Source: an uncultured Bacteroidota bacterium
GTDB lineage: Bacteria; Bacteroidota; Bacteroidia; AKYH767-A; OLB10
Assembly: GCA_900696575.1 (NCBI GenBank)
Contig: CAADHD010000006.1
Location: 1 to 64,000, forward strand
Length of the DNA stretch: 64,000 nt
Direction: 5' to 3'
Shown: positions 26,078-34,858 of the stretch, piece by piece
Numbering within the stretch: position 1 is the stretch's first letter
How the letters are laid out: every line of letters starts with the position of its first letter
The notes under the pieces: generated by a model
Told to the model about the DNA's origin: nothing
The model's input: the letters and a program-made list of their open reading frames with translations, nothing else
The model's database searches: none
Translations under genes and position numbers: made by a program

Positions 26078-26698
26078 ATGACCATTGAAAAAATCAGAAC
26101 CGGCCTTGCCAGGTATGTTCCCGAACCGGCACTTGATTACTGTGTTAAATGGATAATGCAATATCGTTTTCATCTGCAGATAACCCGCGGACGGCACAGC
26201 AAGTATGGCGATTACCGTCCGCCAAAAAACGGAAAAGGTCATATCATTACTGTTAACCATGATTTAAACAAGTATGCCTTTCTGATTACTTACGTTCATG
26301 AAGTGGCTCATCTGGCAACATTTCTCAGAACCAAAACCCTTCGCGACCCGCACGGCCCGGAATGGAAAAAGGAATTTAAAAATCTGATTTTTCCGCTACT
26401 CAACACTCATGTTTTTCCCGAAGATTTATTGCCGCATGTTCGCAAGTACATCAGCAATCCGGCTGCTACCAGTTGTACCGATGTGGATATGCTGCGTGCA
26501 TTAAAAAAATACAATCACGATGCGGGGCAGTGGCAACACCTCGAAGATCTGGAAGAAGGAACCCTGTTTCGCATAAGAACCGGCAGAATGTTTATTAAAA
26601 AACATTTAGTGAGAAAAAATTTTCTCTGCATTGACCCCCGCACAAAACATAAATACACCATCAATCCGCTGATGGAAGTGCAGGCATTGGAAGGATAA
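26078..26698 (+). CDS. SprT-like zinc metallopeptidase-domain protein
   Basis: A 206-residue protein from the ATG at 26078; an upstream in-frame ATG at 26009 adds 23 poor-quality residues. The zinc motif is HEVAHLATF (HExxH) with a likely third ligand in PHGPEWKKEF, the arrangement of SprT/Spartan domains. The C-terminal ~60 residues contain GTLFRIRTGRMFIKKHLVRK, possibly a nucleic-acid-binding part. No zinc-ribbon cysteines are seen. SprT-like proteins can cleave DNA-bound proteins; that function is an inference here. The gene follows tatC by about 100 bp. Confidence 0.85.
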   Translation: MTIEKIRTGLARYVPEPALDYCVKWIMQYRFHLQITRGRHSKYGDYRPPKNGKGHIITVNHDLNKYAFLITYVHEVAHLATFLRTKTLRDPHGPEWKKEFKNLIFPLLNTHVFPEDLLPHVRKYISNPAATSCTDVDMLRALKKYNHDAGQWQHLEDLEEGTLFRIRTGRMFIKKHLVRKNFLCIDPRTKHKYTINPLMEVQALEG

Positions 26699-26773
26699 TT
26701 TTTTTATCCTTGCATTAAACTTTTAAAACCGGGCTCTGTCTGAATACCTGCTGAATCCAAAAAAAACTTTTGT

Positions 26774-29107
26774 ATGAAATTAAAAATTTTATTTCCGGCC
26801 TTTCTGCTGATAGCCGCTGCCGGATATTCTCAAAACCTGCCGGCTGAATGGCGGCTTACACCCGATGGCCGCAAAATCATCCTTGGCGATAAAGCCCATG
26901 AAGGCATTTACCGCACAGATACGGTTCGCTCCATTTACCTCACCTTTACCCAACCCAATTACTGGACCTTGCTGCAAAACAATTATGCCAGTAAAACCAA
27001 TTTAGCTGCCACCATGACCATGGATGGAATAACTTATGACAGCGTAGGCGTACGGTTTAAGGGCCAGACTTCTTACATGAATACTCAAAACTCGCAGAAA
27101 AAATCATTCAACATTGAAATAGACTGGATTCATGATAACCAAAGCGTAGAAGGATATAAAACTTTCAACCTTAATAATTGCTATCAGGATGAATCCTTCC
27201 TTCGCGAAGTTTTTTACCTTCATTGCATTAAGAATCATATTCCGGCTGCCAAAGCGGCCTTCACCAAACTTTATATCAATGGAGCCAATTGGGGAGTGTA
27301 TCCTAATGTTCAGCAATTGAACAAAGTCTTTCTGAAAGAATGGTACCTGAGCAATGACGGAACACATTGGCGTTGCGACCGGCCGCCCGGTTCAGGTGGA
27401 GGTATGGGGGGAGGCTGGGGCGATGGCACTACGGCCCTTAACTACCTCGGCCCTGATACCAACACTTACAAAACATACTACGACCTAAAGTCAACCGATA
27501 AAGTAAATCCATGGACTGATTTGGTAACAACCTGTTTTTATCTGAATCAAACTTCCATTGCCAATCTTCCAAATGTAATTCCCACCTATCTTGATGTAGA
27601 CCGCACACTTTGGTTCCTTGCTTCTGAAGTGTTGTTTTCTGATGATGACAGTTACATTTACAAAGGCAAAATGGATTATTATGCCCATTGGGAAAAAGAA
27701 ACCGGGCGTATGGTTCCACACGAATATGACGGCAACAGCACTATGGAAACAAGCCGCCAAAGCTGGAGCCCGTTTTATAATGAAACAAATATTAACTATC
27801 CGCTGATGAATAAACTCTTTCAGGTGCCGCAGTACCGCCAGCGTTATCTGGCTCACCTGAGAACTTTAATCAATGAGTATTTTACAGTTGCTTCGGCCAA
27901 TACCATCATTGACCAGTACAAAGCCTTGATTGATACCATGGTTCAGAATGACCCTAAAAAACTGTATCCCTACACTGCTTTCACTAATGAAATAAATACT
28001 TTGAAAAGTTTTATTTCGGGGCGCAGAAATTTTCTGTTAGCCAACAGCGAAGTAGCACAGCCATCACCCGCCATTACGGATGCTGCTTATTGGGTAAACG
28101 GAGTTCAGTGGGCACAGCCATCTTCCAATGATGATGTAACCGTAAGAGCTACCGTTAGTTTTACCACCGGTGTTTTTGGTGTTAAACTGTATTATGCCAA
28201 TGGCCTGGTGGGCAATTTTACAGCCGTTAATATGTTTGATGATGGCGCTCATGATGATGGCGCTGCCGGTGATGGTATTTATGGCGGAACCATTCCTGCC
28301 CAACAGGCCGGCTCATGGATTCGTTTTTACATTGAAGCTACAGCCAACAACCCTGCAAAATCTGTTAAATATGAACCCGAAGGCGCTGAACACAATGTGT
28401 ATGTGTATATCATCAATCCGGTTTCTTCTAATGATAATGATGTTGTCATCAATGAACTGATGGCCTCCAACAGCACCACCATGCAGGATCCCAATGGCGA
28501 ATATGACGATTGGATTGAGCTATACAACAACAGCAATCAACCAAAAGATATCAGCGGTTTTTTCCTCACCGACAATCCAACAAATCTTGACAAATGGGAG
28601 TTCCCGGCCAATACCGTCATCCCTCCGGGAGGATATTTCATTGTGTGGGCAGATGAAGACAGCAGCCAGGGCGCTTATCACTGCAACTTTAAACTGTCTG
28701 CTTCGGGCGAACAACTCTGGTTGTTAAATGCTGCTCAGGAAGTTGTTGATTCCGTTTCCTGGGGTCAACAGGTTACCGATATGGGCTATGCCCGCGTACC
28801 AAACGGCACAGGGCCTTTCATCATTCAGCAACCTACCTTTAGTTACAATAACAACTTAACAGGTATCACTGAGTTTACTGATGAAATTGAAATGCAACTT
28901 TATCCAAATCCTGCCCGCGATTATGTGCGAATAAACCTCAGTCAGGTTCAAAATAATTTACAATTAAAGATTTTCAACATAGCAGGACAATTGGTTTACA
29001 CAGCCACAGCTAAAAACAAAATGGCCATTAATACAGCTACATGGGATGGAGGTGTTTATTTCATCCGCTATGGAAGCATCAATAAACGGCTGGTGGTAAC
29101 TCACTAA
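26774..29107 (+). CDS. CotH-kinase-like secreted protein with lamin-tail and T9SS domains
   Basis: A 777-residue protein with signal peptide MKLKILFPAFLLIAAAGYSQ. Residues ~50-400 are a CotH-type domain: YDSVGVRFKGQTSY, KKSFNIEID, FNLNNCYQDESFLREVFYLH, YINGANWGVYPNVQQ, and RMVPHEYDGNSTME. A Gly-rich loop (GSGGGMGGGWGDG) is usual in this group. Residues ~550-680 resemble a lamin-tail domain (VVINELMASNSTT, YDDWIELYNNSN, YFIVWADED). The end (~700-777) is a type A sorting domain (MQLYPNPARDYVRINL, IFNIAGQLVY). It should be exported by the type IX system. CotH proteins are atypical kinases in spore coats; the substrate of secreted forms is unknown. Confidence 0.88.
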   Translation: MKLKILFPAFLLIAAAGYSQNLPAEWRLTPDGRKIILGDKAHEGIYRTDTVRSIYLTFTQPNYWTLLQNNYASKTNLAATMTMDGITYDSVGVRFKGQTSYMNTQNSQKKSFNIEIDWIHDNQSVEGYKTFNLNNCYQDESFLREVFYLHCIKNHIPAAKAAFTKLYINGANWGVYPNVQQLNKVFLKEWYLSNDGTHWRCDRPPGSGGGMGGGWGDGTTALNYLGPDTNTYKTYYDLKSTDKVNPWTDLVTTCFYLNQTSIANLPNVIPTYLDVDRTLWFLASEVLFSDDDSYIYKGKMDYYAHWEKETGRMVPHEYDGNSTMETSRQSWSPFYNETNINYPLMNKLFQVPQYRQRYLAHLRTLINEYFTVASANTIIDQYKALIDTMVQNDPKKLYPYTAFTNEINTLKSFISGRRNFLLANSEVAQPSPAITDAAYWVNGVQWAQPSSNDDVTVRATVSFTTGVFGVKLYYANGLVGNFTAVNMFDDGAHDDGAAGDGIYGGTIPAQQAGSWIRFYIEATANNPAKSVKYEPEGAEHNVYVYIINPVSSNDNDVVINELMASNSTTMQDPNGEYDDWIELYNNSNQPKDISGFFLTDNPTNLDKWEFPANTVIPPGGYFIVWADEDSSQGAYHCNFKLSASGEQLWLLNAAQEVVDSVSWGQQVTDMGYARVPNGTGPFIIQQPTFSYNNNLTGITEFTDEIEMQLYPNPARDYVRINLSQVQNNLQLKIFNIAGQLVYTATAKNKMAINTATWDGGVYFIRYGSINKRLVVTH

Positions 29108-29126
29108 ACCAAAAAATAAAAAATGG

Positions 29127-29157
29127 AAGCTCCGTCTTATAAAAGGCGGGGCTTTTT
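29127..29157 (+). terminator. Intrinsic terminator of the CotH-like gene
   Basis: AAGCTCCGTCTT and AAGGCGGGGCTT form a 12-bp stem with G-T pairs around a four-base loop, followed by a run of six T residues. It lies about 20 bp after the stop codon at 29107. Confidence 0.85.
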
Positions 29158-29240
29158 TATGGAATTTAGTTACCCTATTTTGAAGTTCATTTCCAAAAGT
29201 TTTTACATTTGCTGCCCCAAACAAAGTTCTTTACATAAAA

Positions 29241-29313
<73 letters not shown>

Positions 29314-29362
29314 CAAGAGTCATGATGAGAGTTGGTGTGATGAGTAAAATACTAAAAGACAT

Positions 29363-29398
29363 AAGGTTGATTTGACCTTCAAATCAGCCTTTTTTTAT
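29363..29398 (+). terminator. Terminator after tRNA-Gly
   Basis: AAGGTTGATTTGA and TCAAATCAGCCT form a long stem around a three-base loop, followed by seven or more T residues. It separates the tRNA-Gly and tRNA-Leu transcripts. Confidence 0.8.
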
Positions 29399-29423
29399 TG
29401 AGAAGAAATGAAACATACTGATT

Positions 29424-29508
29424 GCCCGGGTGGTGGAATTGGTAGACACGCAGGACTTAAAATCCTGTGGCCGTTGAGGCCGTGCGGGTTCAACTCCCGC
29501 CTCGGGTA
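29424..29508 (+). tRNA. tRNA-Leu (anticodon TAA)
   Basis: The 85-nt class II tRNA has acceptor GCCCGGG pairing with CTCGGGT (two G-U pairs) and discriminator A. Anticodon stem CAGGA/TCCTG holds loop CTTAAAA, with anticodon TAA reading UUA/UUG. A long variable arm (GTGGCCGTTGAGGCCGT) and T-arm GGGTTCAACTCCC follow. The long variable arm and A73 are typical of leucine tRNA. Confidence 0.97.
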
Positions 29509-29529
29509 CATAGTTTCGTGATGGTGAAG

Positions 29530-29650
29530 AGAAGATTCCTGCTTCTCAGGAATGACAATGATGGTGCCGGCTTAACCGTGATTGGTTCTTTGGTTGCTTT
29601 ACTTTGCCGCTGCCGTTGTTCCTTCCTTAGGAAGCAGGCATCTCAAACAC
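29530..29650. repeat. Degenerate inverted repeat after tRNA-Leu
   Basis: AGATTCCTGCTTCTCAGGAA followed by TGACA (29532 on) is matched in inverted form by TTCCTTCCTTAGGAAGCAGG followed by CATCTC (29619 on), about 65 bp away. The arms resemble those of the palindrome at 23791. The remaining bases up to mqnA at 29799 hold nothing I can identify. Confidence 0.45.
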
Positions 29651-29798
29651 CTTCAAATTCATGGTAAATTCCCGGGCAGTGTTACTCTGCCGCTAAAGAT
29701 TTACAAAAATTCATTTACTCACTGCCTTTATTATTTCTACAGAAGTGCGATTCTCCCGATAATTCGCTCTACATTTATTTTCAGTAAGCAATTAGCGA

Positions 29799-30533
29799 CT
29801 ATTTAATCATCTCCAAAAACCTGTTCATCCCTTTCCTCATCTCCTCATTCAATTCATAACGGATTATGTTGTTCAGGTAATTTGACTTCACAGCAGGAGA
29901 AATTTCAGGAGAATAATTTTCAAGTGATAAACGATTTCTCAATTCAACTCCTGCTTTTAATACCTCATTAAACCGGCTCACAAATTCATTTTCCAATTTA
30001 CGGTTGCTTACCCAGCAGGCAAACACAAATGGCAAACCTGTCATCTCAAACCATGCAGTAGCCAGATCAAACTGAAAAGGAAATTTATCCTGCATGGCCA
30101 ATGCACGGTCGCCAATAACCAGGGCGGCCGTTTTTCCTTCCATCATCTTCTCATTCGTCTCTGCCTCTTGAACAAACTGCGGAGAAATTTTCCAATGATA
30201 TTCAGCAAGCAGTTGAATCAGCATAGCTGATGTGCGCGAATGATGATCGAGCAGGATGGTATTAATTTCTTTTAGCGGGACTCTGCTGTACAGCATAACC
30301 GACAGCACCTCTTTAAAAGCGCCTATGCAGTAATCCGAAATGATGTAAGACTCGTTCAACTGCGGAATAACCGCTACCGGGATTAAGCCAATATCGGTTT
30401 CACCGGTTAAAAGTTTCCGGGCGCATTCAGACGGAAAATCTTTCGACAGAATGATTTGCTCTGCTTCTGTAAACTTTTCAAGTCCGATAATAAACGGCAA
30501 AGAATTTAAATAAGAAACAACGGAGATACGCAC
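29799..30533 (-). CDS. mqnA: Chorismate dehydratase MqnA (futalosine menaquinone pathway)
   Basis: A 244-residue cytoplasmic enzyme that dehydrates chorismate to 3-enolpyruvylbenzoate at the start of the futalosine route to menaquinone. The fold is a periplasmic-binding-protein type. Visible family features are the opening ISVVSYLNSLPFIIGLE, the segment FPSECARKLLTGETDIGLIP, ILLDHHSRTSAMLIQLL and AALVIGDRALAM, then GLPFVFACWV. Length is normal. It is the last gene of a minus-strand run with amn and holA (4-bp gap from holA). The other mqn genes are not in the window. Confidence 0.93.
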   Translation of the reverse strand: MRISVVSYLNSLPFIIGLEKFTEAEQIILSKDFPSECARKLLTGETDIGLIPVAVIPQLNESYIISDYCIGAFKEVLSVMLYSRVPLKEINTILLDHHSRTSAMLIQLLAEYHWKISPQFVQEAETNEKMMEGKTAALVIGDRALAMQDKFPFQFDLATAWFEMTGLPFVFACWVSNRKLENEFVSRFNEVLKAGVELRNRLSLENYSPEISPAVKSNYLNNIIRYELNEEMRKGMNRFLEMIK

Positions 30534-30536
30534 CGG

Positions 30537-31565
30537 TTAATGTAAAATTTTAAATACAAGTTCTTTCATCAACGCGCTGCTTTCTGCGCTTTCATTATTC
30601 ACGCCTTTACTGCGGAGGTCATATTCTGAAAGCTCATTGAAAATAGTCTTCAGCTTCTCAAAAGGATAATTACGTGCTGCTGTTGTATAGTCTTTCACAA
30701 AAAAAGGATTTACACCCAGCAACGAAGCTAAAGCAGCCTGGTCTTTGGCAATAGCTGTATGGCATTTCATTACTTTAACAAAATAGCTGTACAACAATGC
30801 TACCACCATAACCATTGGATTGTCCTTTTCATTTGCAGCAAAATAATTGATGATGCGGTTAACCTTCAGTACATTTTTTACTCCAAGCGCGCTCTGTAAT
30901 TCAAACACATTGTATTCCCTGCTTATGCCTACATACTTTTCAATCATGTCGGCATTAATAATTTTTGTTTTTCCTGCATGAAGCAGAAGTTTGTCAATTT
31001 CATTGGCAATACGTGAAAGGTCATTACCTAAATGTTCTGCTAACAGGATACACGACTGCTGGTCAATCTTTACTCCTTCCGAAGCGGCATAATTACTTAT
31101 CCATCCCGGCAATTGGTTGTCATACAATTTATCCGACTTAAACACCACTCCGTTTTTGGCAAATGCTTTTACCAGTTTGGTACGGCTGTCGGCCGTTTTG
31201 TATTTATAGCAAATCACCAAAACGGTTGATTTCTGCGGGGCCATCACATAATCAAGCAATGGATTTTTAGTATCCTCTGTATCATCCGTTTTAAAAAGAT
31301 TTCTGATTTCCTGCGCTTCGCGTACTATGATTACCTGTCTTTCGGCCATCATCGGATAACGTTTGGCCATGCTGATAAGAGAAAGAACATCCGTGTCCTT
31401 TCCGTAAACCACCGTTTGGTTAAACTCTTTTTCATGTTCCTGCAAAACACTTTGTTCCATCTGCTCAGCAATCCGGTCAATAAAAAAAGGCTCTGCGCCA
31501 TGCAACAGATAAAGAGGCAAGTACTTACCCTTCTTCAAATCAGCAAGAACAGATTCAAAAGTCAT
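30537..31565 (-). CDS. holA: DNA polymerase III subunit delta
   Basis: The clamp-loader wrench subunit that opens the beta sliding clamp. The 342-residue protein begins MTFESVLADLKKGKYLPLYL, then LHGAEPFFIDRIAE as in Bacteroidota HolA; a segment FPMMAERQVIIVREAQ-like (YPMMAERQVIIV) and the middle helical segment LAEHLGNDLSRIANEIDKL are hallmark features. The C-terminal collar domain (EYDLRSKGVNNESAE) is complete. It lies 6 bp after amn and 3 bp before mqnA. Confidence 0.95.
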   Translation of the reverse strand: MTFESVLADLKKGKYLPLYLLHGAEPFFIDRIAEQMEQSVLQEHEKEFNQTVVYGKDTDVLSLISMAKRYPMMAERQVIIVREAQEIRNLFKTDDTEDTKNPLLDYVMAPQKSTVLVICYKYKTADSRTKLVKAFAKNGVVFKSDKLYDNQLPGWISNYAASEGVKIDQQSCILLAEHLGNDLSRIANEIDKLLLHAGKTKIINADMIEKYVGISREYNVFELQSALGVKNVLKVNRIINYFAANEKDNPMVMVVALLYSYFVKVMKCHTAIAKDQAALASLLGVNPFFVKDYTTAARNYPFEKLKTIFNELSEYDLRSKGVNNESAESSALMKELVFKILH

Positions 31566-31571
31566 GTAATG

Positions 31572-32342
31572 TCAGAAGCGGAGATGTTTAACAGTAAGTC
31601 CGTTATTGATAAGTTCTTTGAGCGAATCTATGCCGATACGCACATGACGTTCAACAAATTTTTTGGTAATCAGTTCATCGCTTTTATCTGTTTTTACCCC
31701 TGCAGAAATCATGGGCTGGTCCGAAACAAGCAGCAAGGCACCGGTTGGAATTTCATTTACAAATCCGGTAATGAAAAGCGTAGCTGTTTCCATGTCAATT
31801 CCCATAGCGCGTATTTCACGTAAATAATTTTTGAATCCGGAATCGTGTTCCCAAACTCTGCGATTGGTTGTGTAAACAGTGCCAGTCCAGTAATCGCATT
31901 TAAAATTTCGGATGGTTGTTGAAACCGCTTTCTGTAAACTGAAGGCAGGAAGGGCAGGAACTTCAGGCGGCAAATAATCATCCGATGTTCCTTCGCCCCG
32001 TATGGCCGCAATAGGAAGAATCAGATCACCCAGTTTGTTCTTCTTTTTTAATCCACCGCATTTGCCAAGGAACAAGCAGGCTTTGGGTTCTACGGCATTC
32101 AGCAAGTCCATAATGGTAGCGGCATTAGCGCTTCCCATTCCGAAGTTGATAATAGTGATATTCTCTGCTGTGGCATTCGGCATTTGTTTGTCCTGCCCTT
32201 TAATTTCTACATTGTGAAACTGTGCAAACAGTTTTACATAATTGGTAAAATTGGTAAGCAGGATGTACTGCCCGAAGTCTTTTAAAGCGGTGCCTGTATA
32301 TCGCGGCAACCAGTTTTCAATAATTTCTTTTTTACTTTTCAT
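31572..32342 (-). CDS. amn: AMP nucleosidase
   Basis: A 256-residue member of the short Bacteroidota AMP nucleosidase type, hydrolysing AMP to adenine and ribose 5-phosphate, built on the purine nucleoside phosphorylase fold. Family features are IINFGMGSANAATIMDLL, the segment ACLFLGKCGGLKKKNKLGDL, LILPIAAIRGEGTSDDYLPP and the substrate region IRAMGIDMETATLFITGF, followed by LLVSDQPM. The length is about half that of the Escherichia coli enzyme, which has an added regulatory domain. First gene of the amn-holA-mqnA run, divergent from the HsdR-N-like gene. Confidence 0.9.
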   Translation of the reverse strand: MKSKKEIIENWLPRYTGTALKDFGQYILLTNFTNYVKLFAQFHNVEIKGQDKQMPNATAENITIINFGMGSANAATIMDLLNAVEPKACLFLGKCGGLKKKNKLGDLILPIAAIRGEGTSDDYLPPEVPALPAFSLQKAVSTTIRNFKCDYWTGTVYTTNRRVWEHDSGFKNYLREIRAMGIDMETATLFITGFVNEIPTGALLLVSDQPMISAGVKTDKSDELITKKFVERHVRIGIDSLKELINNGLTVKHLRF

Positions 32343-32369
32343 TATTATTGCTCATTGATAAAAAACCGG

Positions 32370-32816
32370 ATGCCATTTTCAGAGTTAAATCTACCGTCAT
32401 TCGAATTCCGCATCCGCGAGGAGGGACAAAGGAAACAAATTTTTGACAGCCTCCGCAAAAGGTTCGTGGCGCTTACTCCCGAAGAATGGGTACGGCAGCA
32501 TTTCATTCGCTTTCTGACGGAAGCAAAAAGATATCCGGCTTCACTTATCAATGTGGAAAGGGGTGTTAAAATCATATCTGGAACAAAGCGCACCGACATT
32601 GTTGTTCACAACCGGCAGGGAAAGCCCTGGATGATTGTGGAATGCAAGGCCCCTGATATGCCTGTTACTGAAGATGCACTATTGCAGGCAGCCCGTTACA
32701 ACATGGCACTACAGGCTACTTTTCTTGTGCTAACTAACGGTATGGAACATTACTGCTGCACCTTGCAGAATAAGCAAATTGAGTTTTTAGATGATTTGCC
32801 GGAATTTGAAGCGTAA
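32370..32816 (+). CDS. HsdR-N-like (type I restriction R-subunit N-terminal domain) protein
   Basis: A 148-residue single-domain protein from ATG 32370; an in-frame TTG at 32355 is a poor alternative. It contains the PD-(D/E)xK-type nuclease core of HsdR N-terminal domains: VKIISGTKRTDIVV (Asp), then PWMIVECKAPDMPV (ExK). A Q-rich motif (LLQAARYNMALQATFLVLTNG) follows. No ATPase or methylase partner is present, so it is not a restriction system. In Bacteroidota such orphan proteins are commonly next to holA, as here in divergent orientation. Its role is unknown; a DNA-processing function is plausible. Confidence 0.88.
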   Translation: MPFSELNLPSFEFRIREEGQRKQIFDSLRKRFVALTPEEWVRQHFIRFLTEAKRYPASLINVERGVKIISGTKRTDIVVHNRQGKPWMIVECKAPDMPVTEDALLQAARYNMALQATFLVLTNGMEHYCCTLQNKQIEFLDDLPEFEA

Positions 32817-32862
32817 CTTAACTGGCACGCGTTTATATAGCGCGACTCCTCTTTATAAAAAT

Positions 32863-32965
32863 TGTCCTTGATCAGGTGTCCTGCGCATTGACTGTCCTTG
32901 GTAAGGCGTCCTTGCCCATCAACCTCTAAAAAACGGGATGGGACACCCTTGTCTTACAAGAACAG
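32863..32965. repeat. Tandem plus inverted repeat element
   Basis: Two 30-bp direct units start at 32863 (TGTCCTTGATCAGGTGTCCT) and 32893 (TGTCCTTGGTAAGGCGTCCT). An inverted, diverged copy follows at 32937-32965 (GATGGGACACC, CTTGTCTTACAAGAACAG). The arms could fold into a hairpin across about 14 bp. It occupies most of the gap between the HsdR-N-like gene and the cytochrome gene; no coding sequence is seen. Confidence 0.55.
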
Positions 32966-33055
32966 TGCAACCAGCCTCCAAGGGAATTGAAACATCATGG
33001 AGACTGTGATCTCACGGAAACACCTTACGTTTGCCCGACCAAAAAATCAAAACTT

Positions 33056-33679
33056 ATGTTCACCGGAATGCTTCATACACACACGCTAACCGTGATGTTG
33101 TTTCTTGTTTTATACCTTATAAAAACCGCTTTACTGGTTTCAGGCATGAACAATGCGCTGGATAAATTCACTGCCAAAACCAAAGTAGCAGAAATGATCA
33201 TTAGTACATTATTTCTGCTTACAGGTATATACCTTGCTTTTAATTCAGGACAATTAGGAAGCTGGTTTTGGATTAAACTGATTGCCGTATTCACCTCTAT
33301 ACCATTGGCCATCATTGCTTTCAAAAGAAAAAGAAAGCCGCTTGCTTTACTTGCTTTAATTTTTCTGGTATATTCTTATGGTATATCCGAAACCAAAAGC
33401 CCGTACTTTAAAAAAGAATTAACAGGAAATTTTGCGGGATTAAGCGGAACGGAATTGGGAAAAAAAGTTTACGAAAGTAATTGCATTGCCTGCCATGGCA
33501 GCGATGGTAAATTAGGCTTAAGCGGTGCCAAAGATTTAACAGCTTCTCCAATGTCATTTGATGAGCAATTAGAGACTGTGAGGAATGGCAAGAACAGTAT
33601 GATGGCATATCAGAAACTGCTTACAGACGAACAGATACAAGCGGTTACCGAATATGTGCATTCGATGAAACAACAATAA
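33056..33679 (+). CDS. SirB2-like membrane domain fused to cytochrome c
   Basis: The ATG at 33056 gives 207 residues (an in-frame ATG at 32987 adds 23 unlikely residues). Residues ~5-115 form four hydrophobic helices with the pattern LHTHTLTVMLFLVLYLIKTA, KTKVAEMIISTLFLLTGIYL and WIKLIAVFTSIPLAIIAFKR, resembling SirB2-type proteins. The C-terminal ~90 residues are a class I cytochrome c domain: haem site CIACH at residues 143-147 and likely axial Met in SMMAYQKLLTDEQI. The haem domain would face the periplasm. Partner and substrate are unknown. It ends 6 bp before hflX. Confidence 0.85.
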   Translation: MFTGMLHTHTLTVMLFLVLYLIKTALLVSGMNNALDKFTAKTKVAEMIISTLFLLTGIYLAFNSGQLGSWFWIKLIAVFTSIPLAIIAFKRKRKPLALLALIFLVYSYGISETKSPYFKKELTGNFAGLSGTELGKKVYESNCIACHGSDGKLGLSGAKDLTASPMSFDEQLETVRNGKNSMMAYQKLLTDEQIQAVTEYVHSMKQQ

Positions 33680-33685
33680 TTATTA

Positions 33686-34858
33686 ATGAAGCATCAGGTT
33701 GATTCAACCCTTTTGAAATCCGAAGAGGCTGTACTGATAAGTGTTGTTAAGAAAGGTGATGATATTTTAAAAGCTGAAGAATATCTTGAAGAACTGGCAT
33801 TTCTTGCCGAAACGGCCGGTGCGGTAACTTCAAAAAAATTTTTACAGAAACTGGAGCATCCTGATCCGCGCACCTATGTAGGCAAAGGAAAACTTTCTGA
33901 AATCGGTGAATACATCAAGACAAACGGTATTAACCTGGCCATTTTTGATGATGAGCTTTCACCTTCGCAAATCAGGAATCTTGAAAAAGAATTAAAAGTC
34001 AGAATTGTTGACCGCACCAATCTGATACTCGACATTTTTGCAAAACGTGCACGTACGGCTCAGGCGCGTGTTCAAGTGGAATTAGCGCAGTACCAATACC
34101 TCATGCCGCGCCTTACACGCATGTGGACTCACCTTGAAAAACAACAGGGAGGAATTGGTACACGCGGCCCGGGCGAAAAAGAAATTGAAACTGATAAGCG
34201 GGTAATCCGCGACCGGCTGGCGAAGCTGAAAATTGAACTTGAAAATATTTCAAAACAGGCAGCTGTTCAGCGTAAGAAAAGAAGCGACATGATAAGAGTA
34301 GCTTTGGTGGGTTATACCAATGCCGGCAAAAGCACCTTGATGAATGTTCTGAGCAAGGCCGATGTATTTGCCGAAAACAAACTTTTTGCTACGCTTGATA
34401 CCACTGTAAGAAAAGTAGTGATGAATGATAAACCATTTCTGCTGGCTGACACCGTTGGTTTTATCCGTAAACTTCCCCATCAGTTGGTCGAATCTTTTAA
34501 ATCAACGTTGGAGGAAGTGAGAGAAGCCGATTTGCTATTACATGTAGTGGATGTTTCGCATCCCGCATTTGAAGAGCAGATTCAGGTGGTCAATCAAACA
34601 TTGATTGAAATCGGGGCAGGTGATAAACCGGTTATCCTGGTGATGAATAAATCCGATGCATTTCTGATGAAAGATGAGAATGAGCAGAAAACAAGTACGG
34701 ATGATTTAAAAAAAACATGGATAAATAAACTGAACCATCAGGTTGTTTTCATTTCGGCATTAAAAAAATTAAACCTTGATGAGCTGCGCGAAATGGTTTA
34801 CGAAAGGATTGCTGACTTATACGCTCATCGCTATCCCGAAAACAAAAAGTCCGTTTAG
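33686..34858 (+). CDS. hflX: Ribosome-associated GTPase HflX
   Basis: A 390-residue translation factor that splits stalled or heat-damaged 70S ribosomes. The N-terminal domain has DPRTYVGKGKLSEI and FDDELSPSQIRNLEKEL; the conserved loop GGIGTRGPGEKEIETDKR follows. The G domain (~205 on) contains the P-loop ALVGYTNAGKST, switch II LADTVGFIRKLPHQLVESFK, the NKSD motif (VMNKSDAF) and ISALKKLNLDEL. All G motifs are intact. It converges on murF with a 4-bp overlap of the two stop regions. Confidence 0.96.
   Translation: MKHQVDSTLLKSEEAVLISVVKKGDDILKAEEYLEELAFLAETAGAVTSKKFLQKLEHPDPRTYVGKGKLSEIGEYIKTNGINLAIFDDELSPSQIRNLEKELKVRIVDRTNLILDIFAKRARTAQARVQVELAQYQYLMPRLTRMWTHLEKQQGGIGTRGPGEKEIETDKRVIRDRLAKLKIELENISKQAAVQRKKRSDMIRVALVGYTNAGKSTLMNVLSKADVFAENKLFATLDTTVRKVVMNDKPFLLADTVGFIRKLPHQLVESFKSTLEEVREADLLLHVVDVSHPAFEEQIQVVNQTLIEIGAGDKPVILVMNKSDAFLMKDENEQKTSTDDLKKTWINKLNHQVVFISALKKLNLDELREMVYERIADLYAHRYPENKKSV

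Noticed and set aside
29467-29667. ORF across the end of tRNA-Leu and the repeat
   Set aside because: It begins inside a tRNA and runs through a degenerate inverted repeat; it has no protein-like features.
32370-32816. A type I restriction system
   Set aside because: Only the HsdR N-terminal-like domain is present. There are no helicase motor, methylase or specificity genes, and the location beside holA is a housekeeping one.
32863-32922. CRISPR array suggested by two 30-bp repeats
   Set aside because: The units are directly adjacent without spacers, differ at several positions, are followed by an inverted copy, and there are no cas genes.
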